DNA from: Chitinophaga qingshengii
GTDB lineage: Bacteria; Bacteroidota; Bacteroidia; Chitinophagales; Chitinophagaceae
Direction of reading: 5' to 3'
DNA: 64,000 bases
NCBI RefSeq assembly: GCF_014529935.1
Contig: NZ_JACVFC010000007.1
Span: forward strand, 124,001 to 188,000
In this document: piece by piece, positions 33,408 to 42,030 of the stretch
Numbering within the stretch: position 1 is the first letter of the stretch
How the letters are laid out: every line of letters starts with the position of its first letter
The notes under the pieces: model-generated
Told to the model about the DNA's origin: nothing
Database searches by the model: none
The model's input: only the letters and a program-made list of their open reading frames with translations
Translations under genes and position numbers: made by a program

Positions 33408-34250
33408 ATGAAATCGATGCTCATATTAACCGACTTTTCCGATGCCGCCTTCCGGGCGGCGGAATACGCGACGCATCTGGCGCCTTTACTGGGGGCAGAG
33501 CGGCTTATCCTGTATCATGCCTACCGGACAATGGTCGTTGGCAGCGATGTTCCGGTACCCGCCCCACAGGTAGAAAACCTCCTGTATATCGAAAATATGG
33601 AAAAGCTGGCGGCCCTGCAGGACCAGCTGCGCATGATGACCGACACCGATACCAAATACGAATTGCTGGCGGAAGATGCTTTCCTGCCAGATCAACTGAA
33701 TAAACTCTGCCGGGAAAATGAGGTGGAATTGGTAGTAATGGGCGTAGCGGGTAAAACCGGGCTGCAACAGTTTTTTATGGGCAGTAATACGGCACAGGTA
33801 CTGAAAACAAGCGAATTTCCCGTATTGGTAGTACCCCTGGAAGCGGTAGTCGGCAAGGAGATCACCAGTATCGTATTTTCCACAGACCTGGAGAATATTT
33901 CAAAAGCGTCCCTGGAGAAACTACACCATTACCTCGACCTGTTCAAGCCGGAGGTACATGTCATCAATGTAGAATCCGCCACGGAGGACAGGTATTCCGA
34001 GGAATCCAGGAAACAGATCACCCGTTTACATGAGCTGCTGGAAAAATATAATCCCGCTTTCCATTATGTAACGGGCACCCATATAGCAGACAGTGTGATA
34101 GCATTTTCCAAAGAACATCATGCCTCGCTGATTGTGACGGTGCCTAAAAAACATTCTTTTCTGTCTTCCATCTTCCATAAAAGCATTTCGAAGGAATTGG
34201 CCTATAATTCCAACGTGCCGTTATTATCGATACCGGCGTTACCGGATTGA
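33408..34250 (+). CDS. Universal stress protein, two tandem USP domains
   Basis: 280 residues. Domain 1 (1-145) has SMLILTDFSDAAFRAAEYAT and the nucleotide-binding region LVVMGVAGKTGLQQFFMGSNTAQVL, followed by FPVLVVPLEA. Domain 2 (150-280) starts ITSIVFSTDLENISKASLEKL, and its ATP-site loop is degenerate (LIVTVPKKHSFLSSIFHKSI). Cytosolic; family members bind ATP and help cells through starvation or oxidative stress. It follows dodecin and may be co-transcribed with it. Confidence 0.92.
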   Translation: MKSMLILTDFSDAAFRAAEYATHLAPLLGAERLILYHAYRTMVVGSDVPVPAPQVENLLYIENMEKLAALQDQLRMMTDTDTKYELLAEDAFLPDQLNKLCRENEVELVVMGVAGKTGLQQFFMGSNTAQVLKTSEFPVLVVPLEAVVGKEITSIVFSTDLENISKASLEKLHHYLDLFKPEVHVINVESATEDRYSEESRKQITRLHELLEKYNPAFHYVTGTHIADSVIAFSKEHHASLIVTVPKKHSFLSSIFHKSISKELAYNSNVPLLSIPALPD

Positions 34251-34271
34251 TGAGGCGGGGCGTTCATTGGT

Positions 34272-34295
34272 TTCACAGGGCTAAAGCCCTGTGAA
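34272..34295. repeat. Perfect 10-bp hairpin, REP-like
   Basis: TTCACAGGGC-TAAA-GCCCTGTGAA between two convergent genes. It has no U-tract. Its GGGCTAAAGCCC core looks like extragenic palindromes that recur in Bacteroidetes genomes; it may also act as a terminator. Confidence 0.55.
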
Positions 34296-34321
34296 CTCCG
34301 AGGCATCTCCCTCCGGAACAG

Positions 34322-35167
34322 CTATGCTTTTACCGTATTCACCACCCCTTTGAAATACCCCAATGATTCTGCGATACCTGGCAGTGGATCGTTCATATCT
34401 TTCTCGTATTCGATGCTACAGATACCTTTGTAGCGGATTTTATCCAATGCTTCCACCAGGCTGCGGTAATCAATCACGCCCCGGCCAATTTCTGTCGGTT
34501 TGCCGTCTTTAGAGGCGGCGGTTACATCTTTCAGGTGCAGGTCAAATACCCGGTCCTTATAGGCGAGTACAGCCTTGGCGGGGTCTTCGCCGGCACGGGT
34601 AGCATGACCGATATCGATACAAAGCCCCATCCGGGCGTCCCTGTTTTTGATATGGTCCCAGGCGTTGCGGGGACCGGGATAAAGTGCATCCTCGGGGCCA
34701 TGGTTATGCACGGCGAGGCGGATATTGTATTGTTTTACCTGTTGTTCGGTGTAGTCCAGCAGTTCGGGCGTAGGTACGCCTACAATCATGGGTACGCCTG
34801 CTCTTTTGGCGTAGGCAAACGCGTCGTCCACTGCCTGTTTCGTTTTCATATAAATAACGCCTACCGCGTATACCTCAATTTCGGCTGCGCGGAATTTACT
34901 GAGTACAGCCGCTATTTGCTCCGGGCTGCTTTGCAGCGGCAGGTGAATATCTTTCACGGAAATATGGCGGATATTGGTCCGTTTCATCATGGCAATGGCC
35001 TGGTCCAGGTCGAATTTGGCGAAGGTGTAACCGGCTACTCCCATAGCGTGACGGTCTTTCCCCCGGGTATCGGCTGCCGGGCGTGCAGCTGCGGCCAACA
35101 TAGGGGAGAGGCCGGTGGCGGCCAGTCCCAGCGATGCCTGCAACAAAAAGTTTCTTCTCGAAGACAT
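34322..35167 (-). CDS. Exported sugar phosphate isomerase/epimerase-like TIM barrel
   Basis: 281 residues from ATG 35167. The N-terminus MSSRRNFLLQASLGLAATG is a twin-arginine signal, so the folded protein is exported. The rest is an AP-endonuclease/xylose-isomerase-like TIM barrel: HISVKDIHLPL, IEVYAVGVIYM, MIVGVPTPELLDY, LAVHNHGPED, LCIDIGHATRAGEDPA, VFDLHLKDV and CSIEYEKDM, with His, Asp and Glu placed as metal ligands. Periplasmic members of this family occur widely in Bacteroidetes sugar loci; the substrate is unknown. Convergent with the stress protein gene. Confidence 0.88.
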   Translation of the reverse strand: MSSRRNFLLQASLGLAATGLSPMLAAAARPAADTRGKDRHAMGVAGYTFAKFDLDQAIAMMKRTNIRHISVKDIHLPLQSSPEQIAAVLSKFRAAEIEVYAVGVIYMKTKQAVDDAFAYAKRAGVPMIVGVPTPELLDYTEQQVKQYNIRLAVHNHGPEDALYPGPRNAWDHIKNRDARMGLCIDIGHATRAGEDPAKAVLAYKDRVFDLHLKDVTAASKDGKPTEIGRGVIDYRSLVEALDKIRYKGICSIEYEKDMNDPLPGIAESLGYFKGVVNTVKA

Positions 35168-35266
35168 ATGCAAACGATTGTTATAAGGCCAATATCTTCA
35201 AATTTTCCGGTATTTTCCGGGCAAATTTTACCGGCGGCTGTTGTTTTCTGAACAGGATGATAATGT

Positions 35267-35274
35267 TACATTTG
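35267..35274 (+). promoter_or_regulatory. -7 promoter box of the AraC gene (TACATTTG)
   Basis: Exact TAnnTTTG match, 24 nt before the ATG at 35299. Confidence 0.55.
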
Positions 35275-35298
35275 TTTTAACCTATAAAACGAGGACCG

Positions 35299-36138
35299 AT
35301 GAAACCACGGATGCAAGCCTATACGCCACACCCTGCGCTGCAGGAGTTTGTCAGTAATATCACGATATATGAAGCTGACTTTGCCCGCTCACCGGGGCTC
35401 TCCAATATGTACCGGTTTGTTCCTACCTATCAGCGGTATATCATGTTTTATATCAAAGATCCTATAAAGGTGCTGCGGGTGTATAGTAATGAGTTTCAGA
35501 CCAAATCCGTATCCCTGACCGTGGGACCGCTGGAACGGGCGGTGACGCTTGACCTGGGTCAGCATCATATGGCCCTGGGCGTGGCTTTTAAACCAGGTGG
35601 GTTGTTCCGCCTGCTCAAAATTCCGATGACAGAAATGCATGAACAGGATTTTGATACCAGTCTATTGCTGGGAGCCGAAATACGGGAAATCAACGAACAA
35701 CTGCAGGAACATACAGAGGACTGGGACCTGATGGTACGCATCGTGGAACGTTACCTGCTCAGGAAACTATCAAAGCTGAAACCCATGCTGCCGGTGGATA
35801 TCGTGATGAACACCCTGGTGGCACATGCCGGCAACCTTACCATCGAACAGCTGGCCGCCGATGCCTGTGTAGGCGTACGCCAATTTGAACGGAAATGTGT
35901 GGAACGCACCGGTATGTCCCCCAAACGATATGCACGCCTGATCCGCTTCTGTAAAGCCTATCACCTGAAAGAACTGCATCCCGAAGCCACCTGGACCCGC
36001 ATCGCCCACCTGAGCGGATATTACGACCAGATGCACTTTATCCGCGATTTTAAGGAGTTTGCAGGTGTTACACCCTCTTTCCTCAATGAAGCATCGCTGG
36101 TGAACACCATCCGCCTGCACCGGATGATGACCCAGTAA
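35299..36138 (+). CDS. AraC family transcriptional regulator
   Basis: 279 residues. The N-terminal 150 residues form a cupin-like sensor of the DUF6597 type (YTPHPALQEFVSNITIYEAD, GPLERAVTLDLGQHHMALGVAFKPGGLFRLL). The C-terminal 100 residues are two HTH motifs (LTIEQLAADACVGVRQFERK and TWTRIAHLSGYYDQMHFIRDFKEFAGVTP). The ligand is unknown. It is a single gene with its own promoter box, divergent from the exported isomerase gene, which is a possible target. Confidence 0.92.
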   Translation: MKPRMQAYTPHPALQEFVSNITIYEADFARSPGLSNMYRFVPTYQRYIMFYIKDPIKVLRVYSNEFQTKSVSLTVGPLERAVTLDLGQHHMALGVAFKPGGLFRLLKIPMTEMHEQDFDTSLLLGAEIREINEQLQEHTEDWDLMVRIVERYLLRKLSKLKPMLPVDIVMNTLVAHAGNLTIEQLAADACVGVRQFERKCVERTGMSPKRYARLIRFCKAYHLKELHPEATWTRIAHLSGYYDQMHFIRDFKEFAGVTPSFLNEASLVNTIRLHRMMTQ

Positions 36139-36182
36139 AAAAAGATGTCGTATTTGTACTATTCATCAGTGCTTAATCACGA

Positions 36183-36447
36183 TAAATTTGTGCGTGAAGA
36201 GGGGGTGCTTTGTCTGCCTATCACTATACCTATTGGCATGATGTGATGACAGGCAGGGGTTTCTCAGATAGTATCCATGCACCTTTCCTTCCGCCATGCA
36301 AATAAGTCGTCTTAATCAGTAAAAACCATTGTTTGGTTCTCCCCAAAAAAATTTGAAGGTCAAGGGTTTTCGGCCTTGCATATAGTAGTTAATTGGTTTA
36401 GAAGTGTAAAAAGCCGCAGCATCATCCGATGACTGCGGTTCTTTTTG
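36183..36447 (+). ncRNA. Candidate small RNA: promoter box to terminator without a gene
   Basis: TAAATTTG (36183-36190) is an exact -7 box. About 225 bases later a hairpin CCGCAG/CTGCGG (36414-36419, 36433-36438) with TTCTTTTTG follows. No open frame of note lies between. This fills most of the 342-base gap after the AraC gene. The alternative is that the hairpin simply terminates the AraC transcript. Confidence 0.3.
36414..36447 (+). terminator. Rho-independent terminator
   Basis: CCGCAG pairs with CTGCGG, extended by ATCAT/ATGA pairing inside, then TTCTTTTTG. It closes the AraC transcript or the candidate small RNA. Confidence 0.75.
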
Positions 36448-36448
36448 T

Positions 36449-36456
36449 TATCTTTA
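36449..36456 (+). promoter_or_regulatory. Possible -7 box (TATCTTTA)
   Basis: Seven of eight positions fit TAnnTTTG; it is 24 nt before the ATG at 36481, the spacing seen for other promoters here. Confidence 0.35.
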
Positions 36457-36480
36457 GTTAAACCTTTTATTCCCCTGTTT

Positions 36481-37038
36481 ATGCTGAAACCGCTATTGCT
36501 TTCTTTAGGGTTGATGATCTGTTGCGCAGCTGCCTATGCGCAAACGCCTGTTAAACCGCCAACCCCACTGAACTATCCCCCAAAACCAGATAACCAGCGT
36601 AAGGTTACTTTCAAAGACCCCAATCAGCCACCTCCGGATTATTTTGTAGATAGTATACTCAGGAAAAACACAGATCTGCAAGACATCGATCCGAACACCG
36701 TCGCCCATATCACTGTCCGGAAACCCACGACACCGGATGCGCACCCGAATGGCGTTGTCTACATCGAAACAAAACCGTTTGTCCGTAACCGTTATTGGCT
36801 CATTTTCAGCCAGGATGCCGCTTATCGCAAACTGGTGCCCTCGCCGGGAGAAGATAATGACATCGTTTATGTGGTAGATGGCAAGGTGGTGACAAAAGAT
36901 CCGGAAGGCAGTCTTGCTGTAGTAAATGCCAATACTTTCGAGGGGCTGACCATACTCAATCGAAAAACACTGGAGCAACAGTACGGCGTGAAAGGGAGAA
37001 AACATGGTGTCCTGGTAAAGCTGAAAAACATAAAGTGA
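36481..37038 (+). CDS. Secreted protein with TonB-plug-like region, unknown function
   Basis: 185 residues from ATG 36481 (signal peptide LLLSLGLMICCAAAYAQ); the frame extends 36 bases upstream, but that would spoil the signal. The mature part is Pro-rich at first (TPVKPPTPLNYPPKP). It then carries VVYIETKPF, DNDIVYVVDGKVVTKD and a segment LTILNRKTLEQQYGVKGRKHGVLVK reminiscent of the plug of TonB receptors (as in 'IKVLKG..A...YG..G..GVI.I'), a pattern found in short plug-like Bacteroidetes proteins. No barrel follows. Function unknown. Confidence 0.6.
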   Translation: MLKPLLLSLGLMICCAAAYAQTPVKPPTPLNYPPKPDNQRKVTFKDPNQPPPDYFVDSILRKNTDLQDIDPNTVAHITVRKPTTPDAHPNGVVYIETKPFVRNRYWLIFSQDAAYRKLVPSPGEDNDIVYVVDGKVVTKDPEGSLAVVNANTFEGLTILNRKTLEQQYGVKGRKHGVLVKLKNIK

Positions 37039-37073
37039 TCATCCTGGCTGCTTTCCGGTCGTCCCATTTCTGT

Positions 37074-37081
37074 TAGGTTTG
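37074..37081 (+). promoter_or_regulatory. -7 promoter box of the GMC oxidoreductase gene (TAGGTTTG)
   Basis: Exact TAnnTTTG match, 45 nt before the ATG at 37127. Confidence 0.5.
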
Positions 37082-37126
37082 TATGAATATTTTATTATTT
37101 TTCGGCCTTCCGGTAAATTTCATGGA

Positions 37127-38827
37127 ATGATCAATTTGAATCTGAAGGCCGAAGCGGCCAATACATACGACGCCATCGTAGTGGGCTCCGGCATCACAGG
37201 GGGCTGGGCAGCCAAAGAGCTGTGTGAGAAAGGACTGAAAGTGCTCATGATAGAAAGGGGCCGCCAGCTGGAACATGTAAAAGACTACACCACCGCTACC
37301 GCCGCTCCCTGGGAAGTGCCACATCGTGGCGTACTGACCAACGAACTGAAAAAAGACCATCAATTTCTGATCCGCGAACGGGTATACACGGAATTCAACC
37401 ATAGCTACTGGATGAAAGACGGCGATAACCCGTATACCGAAACCAAACGGTTCGACTGGCAACGCGCCGACATCGTAGGCGGCCGCTCCATCATGTGGGG
37501 CCGTGGCTCCCTGCGCCTCAGCGACCTGGATTTTGAAGCCAACGCCAAAGAAGGCATCGGCATTGACTGGCCTATCCGGTACAAAGACCTGGCGCCCTGG
37601 TATTCCCATGTGGAGGCCTTCGCTGGTATCAGCGGCCAGGCAGAAGGGCTGCCACACCTGCCGGATGGCGTGTTTCAGCCTCCCATGGAAATGAACTGTT
37701 TTGAAAAACATGTGAAAGGCAAACTGGAAGGGGCTTTCCCTGACCGGCGCATGACCATCTTCCGGACGGCTAACCTCACACAGCCTATCGGCGACAGGGG
37801 CAAATGCCAGTTCCGCGACCGCTGCAGCCGCGGATGCCCTTTCGGTGCTTATTTCAGCACCCAGGCATCTACCTTGCCGGCGGCGGTAAAAACCGGCAAC
37901 CTCACCCTGCTCACCGATGCTATCGTTAACAGTGTGATCTATGATGAGGCGAAAGGCAAAGCTACCGGCGTTCGCGTGATTGATAAACACACGAAACAGA
38001 TGACCGAATATTACGCGAAGGTCATCTTCCTCAACGCTTCTGCACTGGCCAGCACTTTTGTGCTGCTTAATTCCACGTCCAGCCGCTTCCCGCAGGGACT
38101 GGGCAACGACAGCGGCGTGTTGGGCCATTACCTGATGGACCATCACTTCCACGCCGGCGCCAGCGGTATCTCGGAAGATTTCAATGATAAATATTACTAC
38201 GGCCAGCGTCCGGCCGGATTTTATATTCCCCGCTTTGCCAATGTGGGTAAAGACAAACGTTCCTACCTGCGGGGATTCGGTTATACCGGTTACAGCAACC
38301 GCACCGGATGGTCGCGCGGTATAGCGGAACTGGGCGTAGGCGATGCGTTTAAAGACTATCTCACCGAACCCGGTCCCTGGCAGATGGGACTGATGGGCTT
38401 CGGCGAATGCCTGCCCTACAAAGAGAATATGGTCAGCCTGGACACCAGCGTGAAAGACGCCTGGGGCCAGCCGGTACTCAATATCAACTGCGAATTCAAA
38501 GAAAATGAAATGAAGATGCGCAAGGACATGTCGGCAGAAGCAGTTGCCATGCTCGAAGCCGCCGGCCTGAAGAATGTGCAGCCTTTTAACCGCGACTCCT
38601 TCCCGGGAATGGCCATCCATGAAATGGGTACCGCCAGAATGGGCAGAGATCCTAAAACGTCTGTGCTCAATGAATGGAACCAGGTACATGCCGTAAAAAA
38701 CGTGTTCGTGACCGATGGGGCCTGCATGACTTCCTCGGCGTGCCAGAATCCGAGCCTGACCTACATGGCGCTCACCGCCAGGGCAGCCAATCACGCGGTA
38801 GATGAGCTGAAACGGCAGTCTTTATAA
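37127..38827 (+). CDS. GMC family FAD-dependent oxidoreductase
   Basis: 566 residues from ATG 37127; the open frame extends to 37079 but no start context supports that. FAD-binding AIVVGSGITGGWAAKEL (about 11-27), GRQLEHVKD, then VGGRSIMWGRGSLRLSD, a Cys-rich CQFRDRCSRGCPFGAYFS (about 225-243), and the C-terminal MGTARMGRDPKTSVLNEWNQ with VTDGACMTSSACQNPSLTYM. It resembles sugar or sugar-alcohol dehydrogenases of the gluconate 2-dehydrogenase large-subunit type. No signal peptide is visible and no partner subunit is adjacent. Substrate unknown. Confidence 0.9.
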   Translation: MINLNLKAEAANTYDAIVVGSGITGGWAAKELCEKGLKVLMIERGRQLEHVKDYTTATAAPWEVPHRGVLTNELKKDHQFLIRERVYTEFNHSYWMKDGDNPYTETKRFDWQRADIVGGRSIMWGRGSLRLSDLDFEANAKEGIGIDWPIRYKDLAPWYSHVEAFAGISGQAEGLPHLPDGVFQPPMEMNCFEKHVKGKLEGAFPDRRMTIFRTANLTQPIGDRGKCQFRDRCSRGCPFGAYFSTQASTLPAAVKTGNLTLLTDAIVNSVIYDEAKGKATGVRVIDKHTKQMTEYYAKVIFLNASALASTFVLLNSTSSRFPQGLGNDSGVLGHYLMDHHFHAGASGISEDFNDKYYYGQRPAGFYIPRFANVGKDKRSYLRGFGYTGYSNRTGWSRGIAELGVGDAFKDYLTEPGPWQMGLMGFGECLPYKENMVSLDTSVKDAWGQPVLNINCEFKENEMKMRKDMSAEAVAMLEAAGLKNVQPFNRDSFPGMAIHEMGTARMGRDPKTSVLNEWNQVHAVKNVFVTDGACMTSSACQNPSLTYMALTARAANHAVDELKRQSL

Positions 38828-38863
38828 CTATTTTTATTAACTTTATAGCGCACACAGCGCGAA

Positions 38864-38902
38864 GAGGTGCCTCATCGGCGGATGAGGCACCTCCTTCTTT
38901 TT
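38864..38902 (+). terminator. Rho-independent terminator
   Basis: Perfect 13-bp stem GAGGTGCCTCATC/GATGAGGCACCTC with GGCG loop, followed by CTTCTTTTT. Confidence 0.92.
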
Positions 38903-38955
38903 GCCACCTTTTTAAAAGCCGGCCGGCGCCAGGCTGTCACCAAAACTAAAAACCT

Positions 38956-39177
38956 ATGCATCCTTATTCTGAATGGACAGTAATATTGGTTTTCCTGGTC
39001 ATCGAAATCGCCTTGATGGTGAAATATGGGAAACGTGTGGTGGAAACCTATCAGCAATACCGGGAAAGTGAAGCCCGTGGCGTGGTGCTGGCCATCAGGA
39101 TACTCATTTTTATGCTGTTGCTGACCGCCGCCGTCCTGTTGGATATCACTTTATGGCCCTCCGGAAAAGAAAGCTGA
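38956..39177 (+). CDS. Small two-helix membrane protein, unknown
   Basis: 73 residues with two hydrophobic segments (WTVILVFLVIEIALMV, about 8-23, and VLAIRILIFMLLLTAAVLLD, about 43-62) joined by a charged stretch (KRVVETYQQYRESEARG). No family recognised. It lies between the oxidoreductase terminator and the sensor kinase, 58 bp from the latter. Confidence 0.55.
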   Translation: MHPYSEWTVILVFLVIEIALMVKYGKRVVETYQQYRESEARGVVLAIRILIFMLLLTAAVLLDITLWPSGKES

Positions 39178-39220
39178 CAGCCAGCAGACAGGGTTATGCT
39201 TGATAAGCGGATTTTCGCGG

Positions 39221-39228
39221 TATATTTG
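39221..39228 (+). promoter_or_regulatory. -7 promoter box close to the start codon (TATATTTG)
   Basis: Exact match, only 7 nt before the ATG at 39236. If this promoter is used, the mRNA would have almost no 5' leader. Confidence 0.5.
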
Positions 39229-39235
39229 TAGTCCT

Positions 39236-40540
39236 ATGCAGAAGGGTCCTTCCGGCTTTTTATACCGATTTATACAACGTGCGTGGAATTATATCGTCAA
39301 TATTGGCGTAGACCCGCTCATGCCCTTTATTGAGTCCAGGCGTACCAAACTGCTCAACCTGCTGGCTATTCCCTGTATTCCCTTCATGCTTTTTTTTGCT
39401 GTGCTGAATACCTGCCAGGGCCGTTACCTGTTGGCCTTTTTTAATGTACTGACCAGCGCCATTAACGTATTTGTGTTGTGGCTGCACTGGAAACAACGTT
39501 ACCTGAGCGCCCGCCTGGTGGCCATTGTATGCAGCATTGTGATATACACGGTAGTCGGGCTTTTTTTCCATAATGGCGCCGAATACTTCCTGCTCAATAT
39601 CCTGATCTGTTGTATCCTGGTATACGATAACCGCTGGATCACCGTCAGTTTGAGTTTGCTCACCATCGCCGCTTTCCTGGCCATCATCTTTTTCCCGCAA
39701 CACTGGGCCCTGGCCGATCCTGTACCGGCCCAACGGGTATGGGCCAACGTCGCTACGTCGCTGGTGTTTATCATTGTGGCGCTGAACTTTTTTAAACATA
39801 TCCAGTCAGATTACCAGCGGGAAATAGAAAAACAACGCGAGGTGCTGGCTACTATGAACAAAGACAAGGAAAAACTATTCTCCATCGTCGCACATGATAT
39901 CCGCAGCCCACTGGCCACGCTGGAAGTGTTGCTGGACATGTTCGGCAAAGGACAATACCCCGAAGAAGAGATGGGAGAGGCGGCAGCCGTGCTGCATAAA
40001 AAAATATCGCAACTCGGCGGCTCGCTGGATAATGTACTGCGCTGGAGCTCCCGCAGTATGAAAGGAATTCAGGCGCAGCCGGTCAACTTTTTACTGGAAC
40101 CGCTGGCCACAGAAGTATTGTATTTTTTTGATATGATCATCCAGCAGAAAAATATTAAGGTGGAGAATAGTATCCCACCGGACTTACTGCTGTATGCAGA
40201 TAAAGACCAGGTATCCGTCATCCTGCGTAATTTCCTCAGCAATGCTTTAAAATTCAGTTATACCGGTGGCCGGATAGAGCTGAGAGCGCAGCCGGCAGGG
40301 CAGCAGGTAGCCATTAGTATTACCGACCATGGTACGGGGATGCTGCCTACGCAGGTGGTTAACCTGTTTTCCTATAAACAAAGTCCCGGCTATGGTACCA
40401 GCGGAGAACGCGGCACCGGCCTGGGACTGATCCTCTGTAAAGAGTTTGCCCAACAGAATGGCGGCGAAATCACGGTAGAGAGCCATATTGATAAAGGCAC
40501 CCGCTTCACCGTTTTCCTTCCCCAGGGCCTGCCCGGTTAA
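39236..40540 (+). CDS. Membrane sensor histidine kinase
   Basis: 434 residues from ATG 39236 (MQKGPSGFLYRF). The N-terminal half has about six membrane helices (LLAIPCIPFMLFFAVLNTC, FFNVLTSAINVFVLWLHW, LVAIVCSIVIYTVVGLFF, LLNILICCILVY, LLTIAAFLAIIFF, VATSLVFIIVALNFF). Next come a coiled linker, HisKA with phospho-His in SIVAHDIRSPLATLEVLL (about 218), and HATPase with NFLSNALKFSYTGG, ITDHGTGM and GTGLGLILCKEF. No response regulator is adjacent, so it is an orphan kinase. Its signal is unknown. Confidence 0.92.
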   Translation: MQKGPSGFLYRFIQRAWNYIVNIGVDPLMPFIESRRTKLLNLLAIPCIPFMLFFAVLNTCQGRYLLAFFNVLTSAINVFVLWLHWKQRYLSARLVAIVCSIVIYTVVGLFFHNGAEYFLLNILICCILVYDNRWITVSLSLLTIAAFLAIIFFPQHWALADPVPAQRVWANVATSLVFIIVALNFFKHIQSDYQREIEKQREVLATMNKDKEKLFSIVAHDIRSPLATLEVLLDMFGKGQYPEEEMGEAAAVLHKKISQLGGSLDNVLRWSSRSMKGIQAQPVNFLLEPLATEVLYFFDMIIQQKNIKVENSIPPDLLLYADKDQVSVILRNFLSNALKFSYTGGRIELRAQPAGQQVAISITDHGTGMLPTQVVNLFSYKQSPGYGTSGERGTGLGLILCKEFAQQNGGEITVESHIDKGTRFTVFLPQGLPG

Positions 40541-40971
40541 ACAGCCTTCGCTACAGCCTTGCGGCGGGATAGTGTAGCCGTTTTCTTTAATTCCACTTCG
40601 GGCGCTGTCCCCATCGCCAGCTGCTTATTCTCCATCAGCTGCTTAAATGTTTCCATATAACGGATACCCCAGTTCTCCATGGCAGCTACCACCGGCAACA
40701 TCGACTCACCGAAGGAGGTGAGGTAATACTCCACTTTTGGTGGCATTTCCGGATAAATCACTCTCCTGATGATACCATGAAATTCCAGTTCGCGTAACTG
40801 GAGGTCCAGTACCCGGCGGCTGGCGGAAGGTACCGCCCGTTGCAGTTCAGCAGGCCTTCTTACCCCATTGTTGATGAGGTAGATCAGGTAGGATTTCCAT
40901 TTGCCGCCGATGATTTCCATCAGGACAGCCATGCCACAGGTGAAGTTTTTCGGGATTTTCTTTTCGTACAT
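40537..40971 (-). CDS. HxlR family transcriptional regulator
   Basis: 144 residues. Winged-helix HxlR type: FTCGMAVLMEIIGGKWKSYL, LINNGVRRPAELQRAVPSAS, VLDLQLRELEFHGIIRRV and EYYLTSFGESMLPVVAAMENWG. Members often sense aldehydes, quinones or redox state and control an oxidoreductase encoded next door; here a dehydrogenase gene diverges from it across an inverted repeat. Its 3' end overlaps the sensor kinase gene by 4 bases (convergent). Confidence 0.93.
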   Translation of the reverse strand: MYEKKIPKNFTCGMAVLMEIIGGKWKSYLIYLINNGVRRPAELQRAVPSASRRVLDLQLRELEFHGIIRRVIYPEMPPKVEYYLTSFGESMLPVVAAMENWGIRYMETFKQLMENKQLAMGTAPEVELKKTATLSRRKAVAKAV

Positions 40972-40994
40972 CGTCTTGCGTTTTTATACCCGGA

Positions 40995-41002
40995 CAAATT
41001 TA
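40995..41002 (-). promoter_or_regulatory. -7 promoter box of the HxlR gene (TAAATTTG)
   Basis: Exact TAnnTTTG match on the minus strand, 23 nt before the ATG at 40971. Confidence 0.55.
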
Positions 41003-41024
41003 TCCCTATTTCCGCAAACGGGAC

Positions 41025-41046
41025 ATACGGAAAAAATTATCCGTAT
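41025..41046. promoter_or_regulatory. Inverted repeat, probable HxlR operator
   Basis: ATACGGA (41025-41031) and TCCGTAT (41040-41046) with an 8-base AT-rich spacer, centre-to-centre 15 bp. It lies between the divergent HxlR and dehydrogenase genes, as expected for an autoregulated HxlR site. Confidence 0.5.
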
Positions 41047-41137
41047 CCGAACATAATTCCCCTTATTGACTCTTCTGCTTTATTGGCGTCCCTTTGCAGG
41101 AGCAAAACGAACAACAAACACACAAAAAAATCAACAC

Positions 41138-41914
41138 ATGCGTACAGGAAAGTATGAAGGAAAAAAAGCCGTCGTGACCGGTGGAACACACGGTATGGGG
41201 CTTGCCACCGTAAAAATGTTGCTGGAAGGGGGCGCTACCGTGTTATTGACCGCCCGTAATCCCGCCAATGTGGAGAAAGTCCGCCAAACGCTGGGCGGCA
41301 AGGTGCATGCCATCGTGTCCGACGCCTCCCGCATCGCCGATATCAGAGAACTGGGCGTTATTGCCCGGGAAAAACTGGGAGAGATCGATCTGCTGTTTAT
41401 CAACGTTGGTATTTCAGCCTTGACACCGCTGTCGGCGGTTACGCCCGAAGAATATGACGGGATGTTTACCGTTAATACCAGGGGCAGTTATTTCACCGTA
41501 CAGGAGCTGGCGCCGATCATCAACCGCGGCGGTTCCATCGTATTCACCACCTCCGTAGCCGATAGTACCGGCTTCGCCGGCATGAGCGTGTACTCCGGTA
41601 CCAAAGCGGCGCTCCGGGCTTTTGCCAGATGTTTCGCCGCAGAACTGCTGCCACAAGGTGTTCGCGTAAATGCGGTGAGCCCTGGTTTTATCGACACGCC
41701 TACAATGGGCGTTACCAACGCTACAGAAGAAGAAAGGGCGGCCTTTCGTAAGATAGGCGACCAGGCTACCCCGATGCACCGCCACGGCACCCCGGAAGAA
41801 GTGGCCAAAGCCGTATTGTTCCTCGCTTTTGACGCCACGTTTACCACCGGCGAAGAACTGCTGGTAGATGGCGGTATCGGGCAGAGCCTCACTCCGGCTG
41901 ATGACCATGCCTGA
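41138..41914 (+). CDS. Short-chain dehydrogenase/reductase (SDR)
   Basis: 258 residues from ATG 41138 (MRTGKYEGKKAVVTGG); the open frame upstream runs through promoter sequence. NAD(P)-binding TGGTHGMGLAT, NVGIS, catalytic Ser (TTSVADS) and YSGTKAALR (Y-x-x-x-K), with VNAVSPGFIDTP and a C-terminal TTGEELLVDGGIGQS. This is a classical SDR of the FabG-like type with unknown substrate. It diverges from the HxlR regulator and is probably its target. Confidence 0.92.
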   Translation: MRTGKYEGKKAVVTGGTHGMGLATVKMLLEGGATVLLTARNPANVEKVRQTLGGKVHAIVSDASRIADIRELGVIAREKLGEIDLLFINVGISALTPLSAVTPEEYDGMFTVNTRGSYFTVQELAPIINRGGSIVFTTSVADSTGFAGMSVYSGTKAALRAFARCFAAELLPQGVRVNAVSPGFIDTPTMGVTNATEEERAAFRKIGDQATPMHRHGTPEEVAKAVLFLAFDATFTTGEELLVDGGIGQSLTPADDHA

Positions 41915-42030
41915 CGGCTCGAGGTCGTTTTCCCTCAATTCAACAGAAATTCGTTTGCAGTAGCTCCCCGCTACTGCATTTTTGTGTGCAGTAACAAGAA
42001 CGAAACTGTTTACACAAAGCCAACAATCAT

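Noticed and set aside
37073..38794. A 573-codon open frame antisense to the GMC oxidoreductase gene
   Set aside because: It mirrors the real gene, which has clear FAD motifs; the antisense translation is rich in His, Gly and Val with no recognisable domain.
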